Of a stretch of DNA of 64,000 nt, positions 8,531-17,345 are shown one piece after another. Within the stretch, counting starts at the first letter, position 1, and every line of letters starts with the position of its first letter. A program made the translations under genes and the position numbers. Source of the stretch: Pseudobdellovibrionaceae bacterium. Lineage in GTDB: Bacteria; Bdellovibrionota; Bdellovibrionia; Bdellovibrionales; Bdellovibrionaceae. The stretch lies in contig JADJYV010000013.1 of NCBI GenBank assembly GCA_016719575.1, positions 1,302,001 to 1,366,000 of the forward strand, written 5' to 3'. A model generated the notes under the pieces. That model ran no database searches, was not told the origin of the DNA, and saw only the letters and a program-made list of their open reading frames with translations.

Positions 8531-8884
8531 ATGGAACAATTAAATTTAGAAGCTGAATCAGATGTAGGAACCGCATTGTGCGTTCGTATTGATGCAACCG
8601 AGCACCAACGAATCAAAAAAATGATCGCTGCGACCGGAATGTCTGGCCCGGAACTTTTTAGACGTGCGCTCTTTTGTCGAATGGATTTTGAGCGTCCGCT
8701 GCTCACACCTGAACAAGCAAAGAGTTTTGAAACTGAACTCAAGCGTCAGGGAAATAACATCAATCAGATCGCAAAAAAAATTAACATGGGGCTCATGGCT
8801 GGATGGAGTCAGGCACTTTCGGCGATCAATGTTAACTATATGAAATTGAGTCAAATGCTCACGGTGAACTATGCCAATCGTTAA
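8531..8884 (+). CDS. mobC: MobC-like relaxosome accessory protein
   Basis: 117 aa. N-terminal ribbon-helix-helix-like part (TALCVRIDATEHQRIKKMIAATGMSGPELFRRAL) that would bind oriT, then the MobC signature ELKRQGNNINQIAKKIN (about residues 73 to 89). It helps the relaxase load at oriT. ATG 8531 follows AAAGGGG. It overlaps the relaxase start by 14 bases, so the two are coupled. The C-terminus ends at NYANR. Confidence 0.85.
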   Translation: MEQLNLEAESDVGTALCVRIDATEHQRIKKMIAATGMSGPELFRRALFCRMDFERPLLTPEQAKSFETELKRQGNNINQIAKKINMGLMAGWSQALSAINVNYMKLSQMLTVNYANR

Positions 8885-10716
8885 GCAAAGCTGGGTGAAA
8901 GCTCCAGAGGCACTTGAAAAGTATTTGGACAAGGATCGCGACTCAGAGCCAGTGCGAAGTGCTTCGAATGGGCTTGCAGAAAACATGGCAAAGCAAATTC
9001 GAGATGAGCACGAGGGACGGAAAAAAGAAGCGAAGAACTTGGCACTCACTATAATCCAATCTTGGCCCGCGAATGAGAGCGATCTCTTTCCGCCGGAAAA
9101 GTACAATGAAATGGGATTAGAGCTTGCGAAACGAATTGCTCCCGGCCACTCGGCTTGGGTTGTTACTCACACAGAGAAGAATCATATTCATAATCATATT
9201 GTGATTTCGTCCGTGAACAGTGACACCAAAATGTTGCTCGTAAACAAGCGCTCAGAATTGACCAAGCTTCACGAAGCAAACAACGCAATCGCGCGAGAAA
9301 ATGGATTCAGCGTCATTGAGAAGCGAAACAGAAAAGATAAAACTCCTGTTCCCTACAAGGCTCAAGACATGGCAGCGCACGGAAAAAAGACTTGGTTTTT
9401 TGATATGAGACAAAAAGCAGATTTCGCGAGAGCTGCCAGCACAAGCTTTGACGAATATGTGGGAATTTTGAAATTCCGTGGTGTGCATGTTCGGGTTGAG
9501 GAAAAGAACATCAGCTATCTCTATGGAAGTGAAGCCAAAGCAGTTCGTGGAAAGCGCCTTGGAGATAAATTTGATAAAGACGGCTTGATGAAAGCGTTTA
9601 AGGAGAATGATGAGAGATATACAAAGAGTCCAGGACTTAGAGAGCGAACCCTTTCCGATCTTGGAGCAGCCTTTGACGGAAAAGGAAATTTTGTGGGAAC
9701 TCGGAGCCATCTATTACCTGAATCAACAAGCTATTCAGGACTCGGAAAAAAGGATTACAGCAAGTTTACAAAAATTGATCGGGGTAGTGCTCGGAACGAG
9801 CTGCCTGCAATTTTTGATCGTAGCGGCGGGGTTCTTTACCATGAAATGAAACGAGCCTATGCGCAGAGCATTTTGGCTACTGCAATGACAACAATATTCA
9901 GCTTAAAACCAATGCCAAGGGCAAAAGGTTTTGCGTGGTTTGGAGTTCGTTGTCGTCGAGGACAAATCTTGGACTAATAGCAAAAGTGGGCGTCAGGGAA
10001 CAATTATTGATTTCGTAAAAGCGCATAAAGAAACAAATGAACTTGGCGCACTTGCGATCATCAATAAGAACCAAAAGCTGCTGCTGTTAGAACAGTATAT
10101 GGGATCGTATCAGAAAGGGGTTCAGTCATTTTATTTCCCAAAGCCAAAATCTGCTTTGCCTGAAGTTGCGCAAAAAACAATGCAAAGTCTTTTGCGCTCC
10201 CGTGGCTTCAGTGAATCCCATGCGGCATCAGTTCTTAAGAACAAGAGTGTGCATGTCGGCGATAATCGAAGCGTTTGGCTTATGGGGGAAAAGAACGAAT
10301 CCGCACTTGAGTTCAAGCTAGAACCAAATGGTGAATGGAAACAAAAACGTCATGGAAATCCTTCAGCTTCCTTTTTCGAGAGCCTCACCAGTTCAAAGAA
10401 AATGAGTGTTCACTCCGACCCGTTTGAGTTCTTGGTTTTGAATGGAAGCAGCAAGGCCGCTCACACAAAAGGGGCAAATGTTTTTGTGATGTTTGACGAG
10501 AGTTCAGAGAAAAGAATGACTGAGGTTTTGGCTCTGAATCCGCATATTCAAGAAGTCCATATCATGCCAACTCAAAATCATAAGGAGCTAAAACAAGAGC
10601 GAAGTTTTGCCGACAAAATGAAGGAGCGGTTTAACCCGTTTGATATTTTGGTGAAGGAACTTTCAATGAGTGATCTGAGCCATGACCGAACCCGAGGCCA
10701 TGATATCGGTATGTAA
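8871..10716 (+). pseudogene. MOB-P relaxase with primase/TOPRIM-like tail, split by two one-base deletions
   Basis: Relaxase that nicks oriT and pilots the strand. The N-terminal part reads to residue 335 in one frame: candidate catalytic Tyr18 (EKYLDK), and the metal triad H105-H107-H109 in NHIHNHIVIS. The frame then moves at the T4 run 9871 to 9874 and again at the T4 run 9929 to 9932. Adding one T to each gives a continuous 615-aa product through GYCNDNNIQLKTNAKGKRFLRGLEFVV, a zinc-ribbon/CHC2-like segment (WTNSKSGRQGTIIDFVKAHK, NQKLLLLE), and a DnaG/TOPRIM-like C-terminus (ANVFVMFDESSEKRMTEVLALNP). As read, the first part ends at 9977 and the last frame starts near 9931. Either real inactivation or sequencing indels. 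Confidence 0.85.
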
Positions 10717-10796
10717 GAAAACGACCTACGCGCAAGCGCGGTCTGTATCTAAATTTAATCCTCTTCCCACCAAAATCAGGCGGACGAGGTTTCACA

Positions 10797-10812
10797 AATA
10801 GGAGCACCTATT
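10797..10812 (+). promoter_or_regulatory. Hairpin overlapping the ribosome site of the next gene
   Basis: AATAGG-AGCA-CCTATT is a perfect 6-bp stem with a 4-base loop ending directly at ATG 10813. It contains the only plausible Shine-Dalgarno (AGGAGC), so folding of the mRNA would hide it. Possible translational control. Confidence 0.45.
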
Positions 10813-11172
10813 ATGGAAACTTCAGAAGCAAAAAAAGCAGCAAAGCCTATGGTCAAAAAATCAAATTCGGCTGCGATTCGAGTTTCACTTGAAACACGAA
10901 AGCGCTTGCTTTCGGAACTCGCCAAAATCAACAAGAAGCAATTCGGCAAACGCGTCAAACTCGATGCGCTTTTGCTGAAGCTACTTCCGAAGCTCACGGC
11001 GCAAGACGTGACTGAGCTTCAGGAAGCAAGTCTTACCGGACGTGATCGCATGGAGCAGAGCTACCGTGCGCATTGTTCGAAGTTCGGACAGATCACAATG
11101 GATGATTATTTAGCGCATCTTCTGAAATCAGAAAGCAACAAATCGGCTCAAGGAAATGCAGCAGTTTCATAG
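10813..11172 (+). CDS. Small basic protein of the conjugative element, unknown
   Basis: 119 aa, very Lys/Ala-rich N-terminus (AKKAAKPMVKKSNSAAIRV) followed by SLETRKRLLSELAKINKKQFGKRVKLDALLLKLLPKL, which looks like a short DNA-binding helix pair (ribbon-helix-helix-like beta start AAIRVSLETRKRL), and an acidic helical tail. It could be a second oriT-binding or copy/stability regulator of the element. It lies between the relaxase and the excisionase on the same strand. No family recognised. Confidence 0.6.
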   Translation: METSEAKKAAKPMVKKSNSAAIRVSLETRKRLLSELAKINKKQFGKRVKLDALLLKLLPKLTAQDVTELQEASLTGRDRMEQSYRAHCSKFGQITMDDYLAHLLKSESNKSAQGNAAVS

Positions 11173-11255
11173 GGAAAATGACGCATTTTTCTCTCTGAAA
11201 GTACGGTCTATTTTTAATGAATTTTCTTGATATTTCTCAAAGGAGAAAGTAGTTT

Positions 11256-11510
11256 ATGGACAGTAATAATTTGAAAGATTCTAAGCCGGAAAGCGAAGAA
11301 TCAAATCAACCGTTCTTTGACAATTTGACTTGGTTATCTACGAAAGACGCTGCTGTGTACTTGCGAAAAATTCGCAAGGATGGACAACCCTCTGATGGAG
11401 CAATTCGTACTGCCGTTTGGCGCGGACTTTTGAAAGCTCGCAAATGGGGTCGAAGACTCTTCTTTAAGAAGGTCGAACTGGATCGCCTACTTGAACTCTC
11501 TCTAATCTAA
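11256..11510 (+). CDS. Excisionase-like HTH protein (Xis)
   Basis: 84 aa. After a polar 25-residue lead, LTWLSTKDAAVYLRKIRKDGQPSDGAIRTAVWRGLLKARKWGRRLFFKKVELDRLLE is a MerR/excisionase-type winged helix-turn-helix: the recognition helix (SDGAIRTAVWRG) followed by the wing (KARKWGRRLFF). ATG 11256 has AAAGGAG 9 to 10 bases upstream. It sits 26 bases before the integrase, the classical xis-int pair, so it probably directs excision of the element and regulates int. Confidence 0.8.
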   Translation: MDSNNLKDSKPESEESNQPFFDNLTWLSTKDAAVYLRKIRKDGQPSDGAIRTAVWRGLLKARKWGRRLFFKKVELDRLLELSLI

Positions 11511-11536
11511 AAAAATAGAAATAAAGGAGAATTAAG

Positions 11537-12757
11537 ATGGGTGTAACCAGTTACGAAGAAGATGGAAAAATATTGTGGCAAGCATACGTCAATGTCGTTT
11601 CGAACAAGAATCGCAAGATTCGCGAACAGAAACGAGAGATTGATCTTGCCTCTAAAGAGGAAGCTGAAAAAATCTATAAGCGAGAATATCAGCAAGCTTG
11701 CATTAAAGTTGCGAGACGTGAAAATGAGGGCGCTACCTGGGGTGAAGTTGTGGAGAAGTGGGAACGCTACTACACGCTCTTCCCCTCACGGAAGCTCAAG
11801 CCTGCGACGGTCCGAGATTATGTGGCGAGAGCCAATAATTGGACGAAGTCTTGGCTGAAGAAGCCCGCATCGAAGCTTGGGTTTGCTGATGGTGCAGAGA
11901 TCTTCACTTTAGCGAAGGCAGAAGAAGCAAGTGTCCTTCTTCAATATCAGATCAAGATTGCAATCAATGTGATTTATGTCTGGGGCATGGAACACGGGCA
12001 CATTGTCGGAAAAGACAAGAGCCCTGTTCACGCGGTGGAGCTTGAGCGAAAGCCAGCTTGCACCATCCCCGAGATCTTGACGAGGGATGAAGTTATTCTG
12101 CTGCTGGAGCAGTCGGAACAAAAAGAACACCCTTGGCACCCTATATGGAAGGTTGGTCTTTATACTGGAATGCGCGCAGGGGAACTGCGAGGCCTTCGGT
12201 TAGAAGACATCGACCTTGTTTCTAGGGAAATCGCCTTGGCTCTTGATAAGTCTGATGATTCGAAAAAGAGTTACGGACTTATTAGAGTTCACCGGGCATG
12301 GAGCCAGAGCACAAAGAAATTTGGGGAAACGAAGGCCGGTTACTGGCGCACGGTTCCTGTTTCGAGTGAGCTTTACTGGTTCCTACAAAGTTACTTGCCG
12401 TCAATAAGTTGGGGCAAGGACGAGCAAGGGACTCTTGTGTTTCAAGACTTCCACGAGTTGAGACGAGGCATGCAAGCGAAGGTTCTTCGGACCTTTTGTG
12501 TGAACGAGGGACTTAAATCCATTAAGTTCCACACACTCAGAGCTTGTTTTGCGACTCACTTAATTCAAGCCGGGGTTCCGGCAACAACGGTCATGAAGAT
12601 CGGTGGCTGGCAGGATCTTGAGACGATGCAGATTTACATCCGCATGGCTGGGATTGAGGAAGCGGGAGCGACAGAGAAGCTTAGCTTTAAATCAAAAGCG
12701 ATTGAGCGCCCGATGGAACTCCCTGCGAATGTGGTCAGTATGTTCGGCTCACGCTAG
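11537..12757 (+). CDS. int: Tyrosine recombinase / integrase of the element
   Basis: 406 aa. N-terminal arm-type and SAM-like core-binding domains (residues about 10 to 160: ATWGEVVEKWERYYTLFPSRKLKPATVRDYVARANNW). C-terminal catalytic domain with R213 (GLYTGMRAGELRGL), K266 (TKAGYWRTVPV), H332-x-x-R335 (FHTLRACFATH), W358 in the second His/Trp position and nucleophile Y367 (MQIYIRMAG). All catalytic residues are present, so it appears functional. ATG 11537 follows AAAGGAG. The gene closes the transfer module, so an attachment site is expected just downstream. Confidence 0.93.
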   Translation: MGVTSYEEDGKILWQAYVNVVSNKNRKIREQKREIDLASKEEAEKIYKREYQQACIKVARRENEGATWGEVVEKWERYYTLFPSRKLKPATVRDYVARANNWTKSWLKKPASKLGFADGAEIFTLAKAEEASVLLQYQIKIAINVIYVWGMEHGHIVGKDKSPVHAVELERKPACTIPEILTRDEVILLLEQSEQKEHPWHPIWKVGLYTGMRAGELRGLRLEDIDLVSREIALALDKSDDSKKSYGLIRVHRAWSQSTKKFGETKAGYWRTVPVSSELYWFLQSYLPSISWGKDEQGTLVFQDFHELRRGMQAKVLRTFCVNEGLKSIKFHTLRACFATHLIQAGVPATTVMKIGGWQDLETMQIYIRMAGIEEAGATEKLSFKSKAIERPMELPANVVSMFGSR

Positions 12758-12780
12758 AAGTGATGAAGAAAGAAGTTTGT

Positions 12781-12844
12781 GCTATAATAGCATGGCGGAT
12801 TCGTTAAGTAGTTGAAACCAGTCAATTTGCGACGAATCCGCCAT
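12781..12844. other. Large inverted repeat downstream of integrase; candidate attachment site or terminator
   Basis: ATGGCGGATTCGT (12792 to 12804) and ACGAATCCGCCAT (12832 to 12844) are perfect 13-bp arms around a 27-base spacer. Immediately upstream lies a second dyad GCTAT-A-ATAGC (12781 to 12791) containing TATAAT. No T-run follows, which argues against a simple terminator. The position just beyond int suits an att site (inference). Confidence 0.5.
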
Positions 12845-13082
12845 TTAATAAGTCATGGGTTTTCGATACAAGAGCTAAGTAGAGGAAATCACAAACAAAT
12901 GGTTTCAATGAGTTACAAGGTCAACCACGAACGAAGCATCACACAACATCACAGCCAATCACGGTTGTGATCTTAGTAAAGTCTTACTGGAGTCTTACTA
13001 AGAATGCGCGGATTTCAGTAGCAAACGCATCCACTTCAACCTGAATCAAAGAGCCAACTTTTAAAAAGAAGGAAGGCTCTTT
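12845..13082. other. Non-coding stretch with a further dyad and short direct repeats
   Basis: No supported gene. It contains CTTAGTAA (12972 to 12979) pairing with TTACTAAG (12995 to 13002), and within it GTCTTACT twice (12981 to 12988 and 12993 to 13000). ATCAC-GGTT-GTGAT lies just before. These could be integrase arm sites, a res-like site for the following serine recombinase, or regulatory sequence. Confidence 0.4.
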
Positions 13083-13253
13083 ATGAATATCATGTTTCGA
13101 TCTTTAATTTGGCTCATTGAATTTACAATATTAGTTGGGCTTGCTGGTGGATTAGTGGACCTAACTCGGACCATGGGCAAAGAAGCAATCAAGGCCCACA
13201 AAACTGGAATCGTAAGTTTAAAACAACTGAATGAAAGTTTAGTTGGTAAGTAA
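13083..13253 (+). CDS. 56-aa single-span membrane protein
   Basis: MNIMFRSLIWLIEFTILVGLAGGLVDLTRTMGKEAIKAHKTGIVSLKQLNESLVGK: one hydrophobic helix (residues 7 to 26) and a short basic cytoplasmic-type tail. ATG 13083 is preceded by AAGAAGGAAGG with good spacing, supporting translation. It is 70 bases upstream of the serine recombinase on the same strand. No family recognised. Confidence 0.55.
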   Translation: MNIMFRSLIWLIEFTILVGLAGGLVDLTRTMGKEAIKAHKTGIVSLKQLNESLVGK

Positions 13254-13323
13254 GCGCACCTAATTTTCCGCGTCTCCAATTAGTTGAACCCAATTCAGAA
13301 CTAATTTTTTATGGGAGATGGAT

Positions 13324-14013
13324 ATGGAAAAAAGAATCGCTTGTTACGCACGCGTGAGCACAGACATGCAAGCTGGGGGCATGGAATCACAGATTCGAGT
13401 TTTAAAAAAATATTGTGAGCAAAACGAAATTACAAACGTCGAGTATTTTACTGATGAAGGAATTAGCGGCATTAAATCCAGCCGCCCTGCCCTCGACAGA
13501 ATGATGGCCGCAGTAAACAAAGATGAAATTTCATCTGTGGTGGTTTATTCGTTTTCGCGGTTTGCAAGAAGCACGACCCATTTGTTGAACGCCCTTCAGA
13601 TTTTCAAACAACGAAATGTCCACTTCATTTCCCTGAGTGAAAAGATAGACACGAATACCGCCATTGGGGTCGCGATATTTTCGATACTGGCCAGTATCGC
13701 ACAACTTGAAAGGGACCTTATAGCCGACCGAGTAAAAATTGGTCTCGCTAATGCTCGCGCAAAAGGAAAACTCATCGGAAGAAAAACACTTAGAGACTCT
13801 GATTTGATCAGAAAACTTTTAAAAGCTGGAATGACTTACAGACAAGTGGGAACGATCGCAAAATGTTCGCACGGTTCTGTACACCAAGAAAAATTAGCAA
13901 TGAAACGAGATGAGGAGCTTGCAAAGAAAAAACTTTTAGAAGCGCCAACGGATGGAGGTGAAGAAGCAAAAATAGTATTCCCTGAAATTCCAAAAATAGA
14001 AACAAAAAATTAA
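13324..14013 (+). CDS. Small serine recombinase (resolvase/invertase family)
   Basis: 229 aa. Catalytic Ser12 in ACYARVSTDMQ, followed by family motifs YFTDEGISGIKSSRPALDRMMA, VVVYSFSRFARSTTHLL and SILASIAQLERDLIADRVKIGLANARAKGKLIGR. Then a Hin-type HTH (LLKAGMTYRQVGTIAKCSHGSV) and a Lys/Glu-rich tail. ATG 13324 is chosen because GGGAG (13313 to 13317) directly abuts ATG 13318 but is 6 bases from 13324. It could resolve the element's circular dimers, invert a segment, or belong to a different mobile unit next to the conjugative element. Confidence 0.9.
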   Translation: MEKRIACYARVSTDMQAGGMESQIRVLKKYCEQNEITNVEYFTDEGISGIKSSRPALDRMMAAVNKDEISSVVVYSFSRFARSTTHLLNALQIFKQRNVHFISLSEKIDTNTAIGVAIFSILASIAQLERDLIADRVKIGLANARAKGKLIGRKTLRDSDLIRKLLKAGMTYRQVGTIAKCSHGSVHQEKLAMKRDEELAKKKLLEAPTDGGEEAKIVFPEIPKIETKN

Positions 14014-14042
14014 TTGGTCCATTTACGGACCAGAATAATTTT

Positions 14043-14072
14043 GGGGTGGGCCTAGTGCTCGCCCCTTTTTTT
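14043..14072 (+). terminator. Intrinsic terminator of the serine recombinase
   Basis: GGGGTGGGC (14043 to 14051) pairs with GCTCGCCCC (14057 to 14065) with G-U wobbles across a 5-base loop, followed by seven T's. A smaller GGTCC-N6-GGACC dyad lies just before. Confidence 0.8.
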
Positions 14073-14278
14073 ATCTAAAATCTGGCGAAGCAAAATTAGT
14101 TTGAAAAATCTAAACTTTGCACGTGTTCAAGAAGGCAGGGATTTGGCCTGCCTGCCTAATAAGGCTCGTTTTTCAAAAAAATGACCGTTTTTATTGAAAT
14201 CTAGAGGCCAGCCGGTTGCGGTGCTGGCTTAGGCAAAAATTGAAGGGATTTTGTTCAACAATAAAAATTCGCCAAATA

Positions 14279-14626
14279 CTATTCAGTTCTCTCGCAAACT
14301 AAAACAGCTTCACAACGTCCTGGTTGCGTCGTTGTAAGATAAAATTGTTTTCCGACTACCGTAGGAATTTCTAATTTTTGAATCAAATCACTATTGTTAT
14401 ATCGACCATTTTCAAATCGAAAGACCCCATCAGTATCTATAGTTCCATTTAATGAGCGTAATTGGATGCGATTGACATTTTTCCACTTAATAGCATCGCT
14501 ATCGAGGTTTTCAAGAGAGACAGGTTTATTAAACCATTGGATACATCCGTAACCGCAGGACATTTTAGCTGCATATGTTGTCGGAGCCGTAATAAATAGA
14601 GCGAAAAATATTGAAATTGATTTCAT
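14279..14626 (-). CDS. Small exported protein, unknown
   Basis: 115 aa with a Sec signal peptide (MKSISIFFALFITAPTTYAA, cleavage after TYA). The mature part has four cysteines (MSCGYGCIQW and GRCEAVLVCE), probably two disulfides, and a beta-rich pattern. AAGGAG lies about 6 bases upstream of the ATG on the minus strand. No family recognised. It lies just outside the conjugative element. Confidence 0.55.
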   Translation of the reverse strand: MKSISIFFALFITAPTTYAAKMSCGYGCIQWFNKPVSLENLDSDAIKWKNVNRIQLRSLNGTIDTDGVFRFENGRYNNSDLIQKLEIPTVVGKQFYLTTTQPGRCEAVLVCERTE

Positions 14627-15022
14627 GATAAACTCCTTAAATTATGGATTGTGATGTCATCATATTGTAATCACGTAGTAACAAGCGCTTTAAATATTGT
14701 AAAGAAAAGTAATCTCCAAAGGCCTTAAAACGATTATTATTGAGTTCTATACCTGATTGAGGCTTTTACTGCCCCTGCTACCGCCAAGCTATCTTTCTAG
14801 TCAGGGTGCTTTTCTGCCGATTTCAGGGGTCTTCAAGCCAAATTTTGCTACTGCTAAAAAGGGACCGTCTCTAAAAAGCCATTATTACGAGGTTTTTGGG
14901 CCAAGGTCTTTATAACGACAGCCTAGCCAGCTTAAAAATGACCTTCCGGCACCCCATGGAGATTTAGTTTTAGTCAAAGTCTTGGCGTTGACGAGTCAGG
15001 TTCCATTGGACACAATCATGAA
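14627..15022. other. 396-base gap, no gene seen
   Basis: AT-rich stretch holding the presumed promoter of the preceding minus-strand gene. No convincing reading frame, RNA gene or repeat shared with the rest of the window was found. Confidence 0.5.
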
Positions 15023-15619
15023 ATGAAAACATTTAATTTCATTTTTCTATTGAGTTTAATTTTAAACATGGTCTCGTGCGCATCCAAAACGAAGCCGGAG
15101 TCTAAAGATCAGATCGTGGGCGTCATGGCCAATGAGACGGATGATTTGTTAAATCATTTTTTTAAAAAATCCGCAGAGACTGAATTTCTGAATGATGATC
15201 AAGTTAAGGTGGAGGTGTTGCTTCAAATACCAGAAGTGGAAATTCCTAGAGGTGAAAGGGCGGAAAAAGCCCTTGGTGGAAAGCGTGTCGAAGACAAGGG
15301 AATTCACGTTTTCAACGGTCACATCTGCGTCCAAGCGAAGGTGGTTTCGGCTAAAAAAGTAGACTATTCAAAGACAAACTGGCAAACCGAGGTTCGTGTG
15401 GACGAAAAGCCCGCGAAGGTCTTGGTCGAGTCGCGCCCGAAAATGCAATTCGATTTCACGAAGAAAAGCGCAACTCCAATCCCCGGAGAAACGGATATTC
15501 GAGTTTGTACAGTCGGGAAATTTCCTAAAGTTACAAAGGTTCAGTTCCGTCTGAAAAACCTTGCACACCTATCGGCCGATCAGTTCGTTTGGTCGACGCC
15601 ATGGCCGATAGGTGACTAG
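15023..15619 (+). CDS. Lipoprotein, unknown
   Basis: 198 aa. Lipoprotein signal MKTFNFIFLLSLILNMVSC with lipobox MVSC; Ser/Lys follow the Cys, so no inner-membrane retention signal is evident. The mature part is beta-rich with a conserved-looking segment GIHVFNGHICVQAKVVSAKKVDYSKTNWQTEVRVDEKP and one later Cys pair possibility (HICVQ, RVCTV). No ribosome site of note, so the start rests on the signal peptide. Family not recognised. Confidence 0.6.
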   Translation: MKTFNFIFLLSLILNMVSCASKTKPESKDQIVGVMANETDDLLNHFFKKSAETEFLNDDQVKVEVLLQIPEVEIPRGERAEKALGGKRVEDKGIHVFNGHICVQAKVVSAKKVDYSKTNWQTEVRVDEKPAKVLVESRPKMQFDFTKKSATPIPGETDIRVCTVGKFPKVTKVQFRLKNLAHLSADQFVWSTPWPIGD

Positions 15620-15875
15620 GCCCCTTTCTCACTTGCTCCACCAAACGTGAATGCTTCAAAACTACTGGTCTTATTAACGCCATTCAATCAACAAAGCTCA
15701 GTTCAATAGGATCAGTTGTTATGTACCGCCCATAAATTCTGAGCCTTCATGTCAGGGACCGCTTTCTCAAAAATAGTGGTCAGATCGATTAATATCGGCC
15801 TTAAGCGGAAACGATAACCTGCCTTGATTGATTCCATTTATGGACAACTGCTACGTCAGAGATTAAAACGCAGAT

Positions 15876-16676
15876 ATGGAACTAATATCGCTTGGGTACA
15901 AGACAGATCTCATTTTTATATCTCTGGACGGCGAGGTTTTAGATAGGCAATCACACTTAGTGGTGAAGACGCTGTCAAATCCCAACTACTTTTGGGGAAA
16001 TCTTCTAATTTTCAAAAAAAGACCTAAAAAGGGAGATATTTCCAAATGGAAGGCGCTGTTCAAAAGTGAATTCACCAATCCTGCAATTTATCACATGACG
16101 TTTGCTTGGGATGAAGAAGAAATCGGCGATATTAATGAGTTCCTTAACGATGGCTTTGGCCTTGAAAAGGCGCTTGTCTTAACTGCAACTCAAGAAGATA
16201 TTTGTTTACCAAAGAAAAATTGCCCTCAAGTTCAGATCAGAACTCTTCACGATAAATCCGAATGGGAAAAAACAATTCAAGTGCAAATTGCCTGCGGCAA
16301 CGACGCTCTTTCGAAACAAGAATGGGAAGCATTTTATCGCTCGCAAGCCGATCGATATCAGAAACTGATCGCACTTGGTAAGGGGCAGTGGTTTTGTGCT
16401 GTTTTGAATAATCGAATTGTTGGTGGGCTTGGTATTTTTCATGATGGAAGTATTGGACGATTTCAAATTGTCAGTGTTCACCCTGAACATCAAAGGCAAG
16501 GCATATGCGGCTCTTTAGTTTACGAGTCCGCAAAATATGCATTTGAAAAAATGAACCTCTCAAAGTTGGTGATGGTTGCCGACGAGGAATATCATGCAGC
16601 AAAGGTCTATGAGTCTGTAGGCTTCAAAGCGACAGAGAAAACCTATGGTGTCTGCAAGTCCAATAGGCCTGAATAA
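15876..16676 (+). CDS. GNAT-family N-acetyltransferase
   Basis: 266 aa. The C-terminal half carries the GNAT fold: acceptor-side strand AVLNNRIVGGLGIFHDGSIGRFQIVSV, the acetyl-CoA pyrophosphate loop VHPEHQRQGICGSLVYESAKYA (Q/R-x-x-G-x-G/A form), and VYESVGFKATEKTYGV near the end. The N-terminal 110 residues look like a second, degenerate GNAT-like domain. Substrate unknown. A copy of dispersed repeat R1 lies about 107 bases after its stop. Confidence 0.8.
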   Translation: MELISLGYKTDLIFISLDGEVLDRQSHLVVKTLSNPNYFWGNLLIFKKRPKKGDISKWKALFKSEFTNPAIYHMTFAWDEEEIGDINEFLNDGFGLEKALVLTATQEDICLPKKNCPQVQIRTLHDKSEWEKTIQVQIACGNDALSKQEWEAFYRSQADRYQKLIALGKGQWFCAVLNNRIVGGLGIFHDGSIGRFQIVSVHPEHQRQGICGSLVYESAKYAFEKMNLSKLVMVADEEYHAAKVYESVGFKATEKTYGVCKSNRPE

Positions 16677-16783
16677 ATCCCCTTGATTCTGGATTTCAAA
16701 CATCACGATCCGCTGAGCCTTCTGCGCGAATTTAATACCTTTTTATAGAAAGCAGGGCGCACCCCAAAGGCCTGCATTTGTGA

Positions 16784-16890
16784 GCTGACCGTGAAGGATT
16801 GCCTTTATAGGGTTCAATAAAAACCCACCAAAAAAAATCCGCTGTCTAGAAAGGTTCAGCGGACAGTGATTTTAAGAATTCACAATGAAG
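16784..16890 (+). repeat. Dispersed repeat R1, copy a
   Basis: About 107 bp matching 29884 to 29993 in the same orientation, starting GCTGACCGTGAA and ending AATTCACAATGAAG, with perhaps 85% identity by eye. It contains a CCGCTG...CAGCGG hairpin. It lies between the GNAT gene and the end of the convergent STY0301-like gene. Confidence 0.75.
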
Positions 16891-16892
16891 TG

Positions 16893-17345
16893 TTAGTAAT
16901 CACATGAAACAGTACCAATCTTTTTTGTTTCGTCGCTCACCGGAGCTTCCGTTTGGCACTTAATAATTTTTGTAGGTAAACTTTGAACTATCAACATCTG
17001 AGTATCTTCGTATTTACATGCAATCCAGATAGGGGATTTTCGTTTTTCTCCAAATGGTGAAAAGGTCCATAACCAGGATTTTTCTTTTGAATCTGCATTG
17101 CTTGGAGCTAATAAGACTTTTTTACCTGGATGGCCTTCATAAATGTCGATAGCAGATAAGCTTTTAATGGCATTTTTGCCTTCTTCTGCAACATCCCAGC
17201 TTTGCCAGCCCCTTGGTACCTCTTGCACCTTAGCGTAAACTTTAATTCTATCAGGGCATTTTAACTCAATAGATTTTTTACCACTAGCCAGAATCGGATT
17301 GCTAATAGCTAAAATGGTAAAAGAAACGACCAATAATTTTATCAT
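16893..17345 (-). CDS. STY0301-like exported protein
   Basis: 150 aa with signal peptide MIKLLVVSFTILAISNPILA. The mature part shows the pattern of STY0301 family proteins: LKCPDRIKVYAKVQEVPRGWQSW, then IDIYEGHPGKKVLLAPS, WTFSPFGEKRKSPIWIACKYEDT and a final SCDY. Four cysteines probably pair. Function of the family is unknown. AAGGAG lies just upstream of the ATG (minus strand). Its stop abuts repeat R1 copy a. Confidence 0.65.
   Translation of the reverse strand: MIKLLVVSFTILAISNPILASGKKSIELKCPDRIKVYAKVQEVPRGWQSWDVAEEGKNAIKSLSAIDIYEGHPGKKVLLAPSNADSKEKSWLWTFSPFGEKRKSPIWIACKYEDTQMLIVQSLPTKIIKCQTEAPVSDETKKIGTVSCDY

Noticed and set aside
8558..9106. Minus-strand frame of about 180 codons
   Set aside because: Lies opposite mobC and the relaxase, which have clear family motifs; it has no family features of its own.
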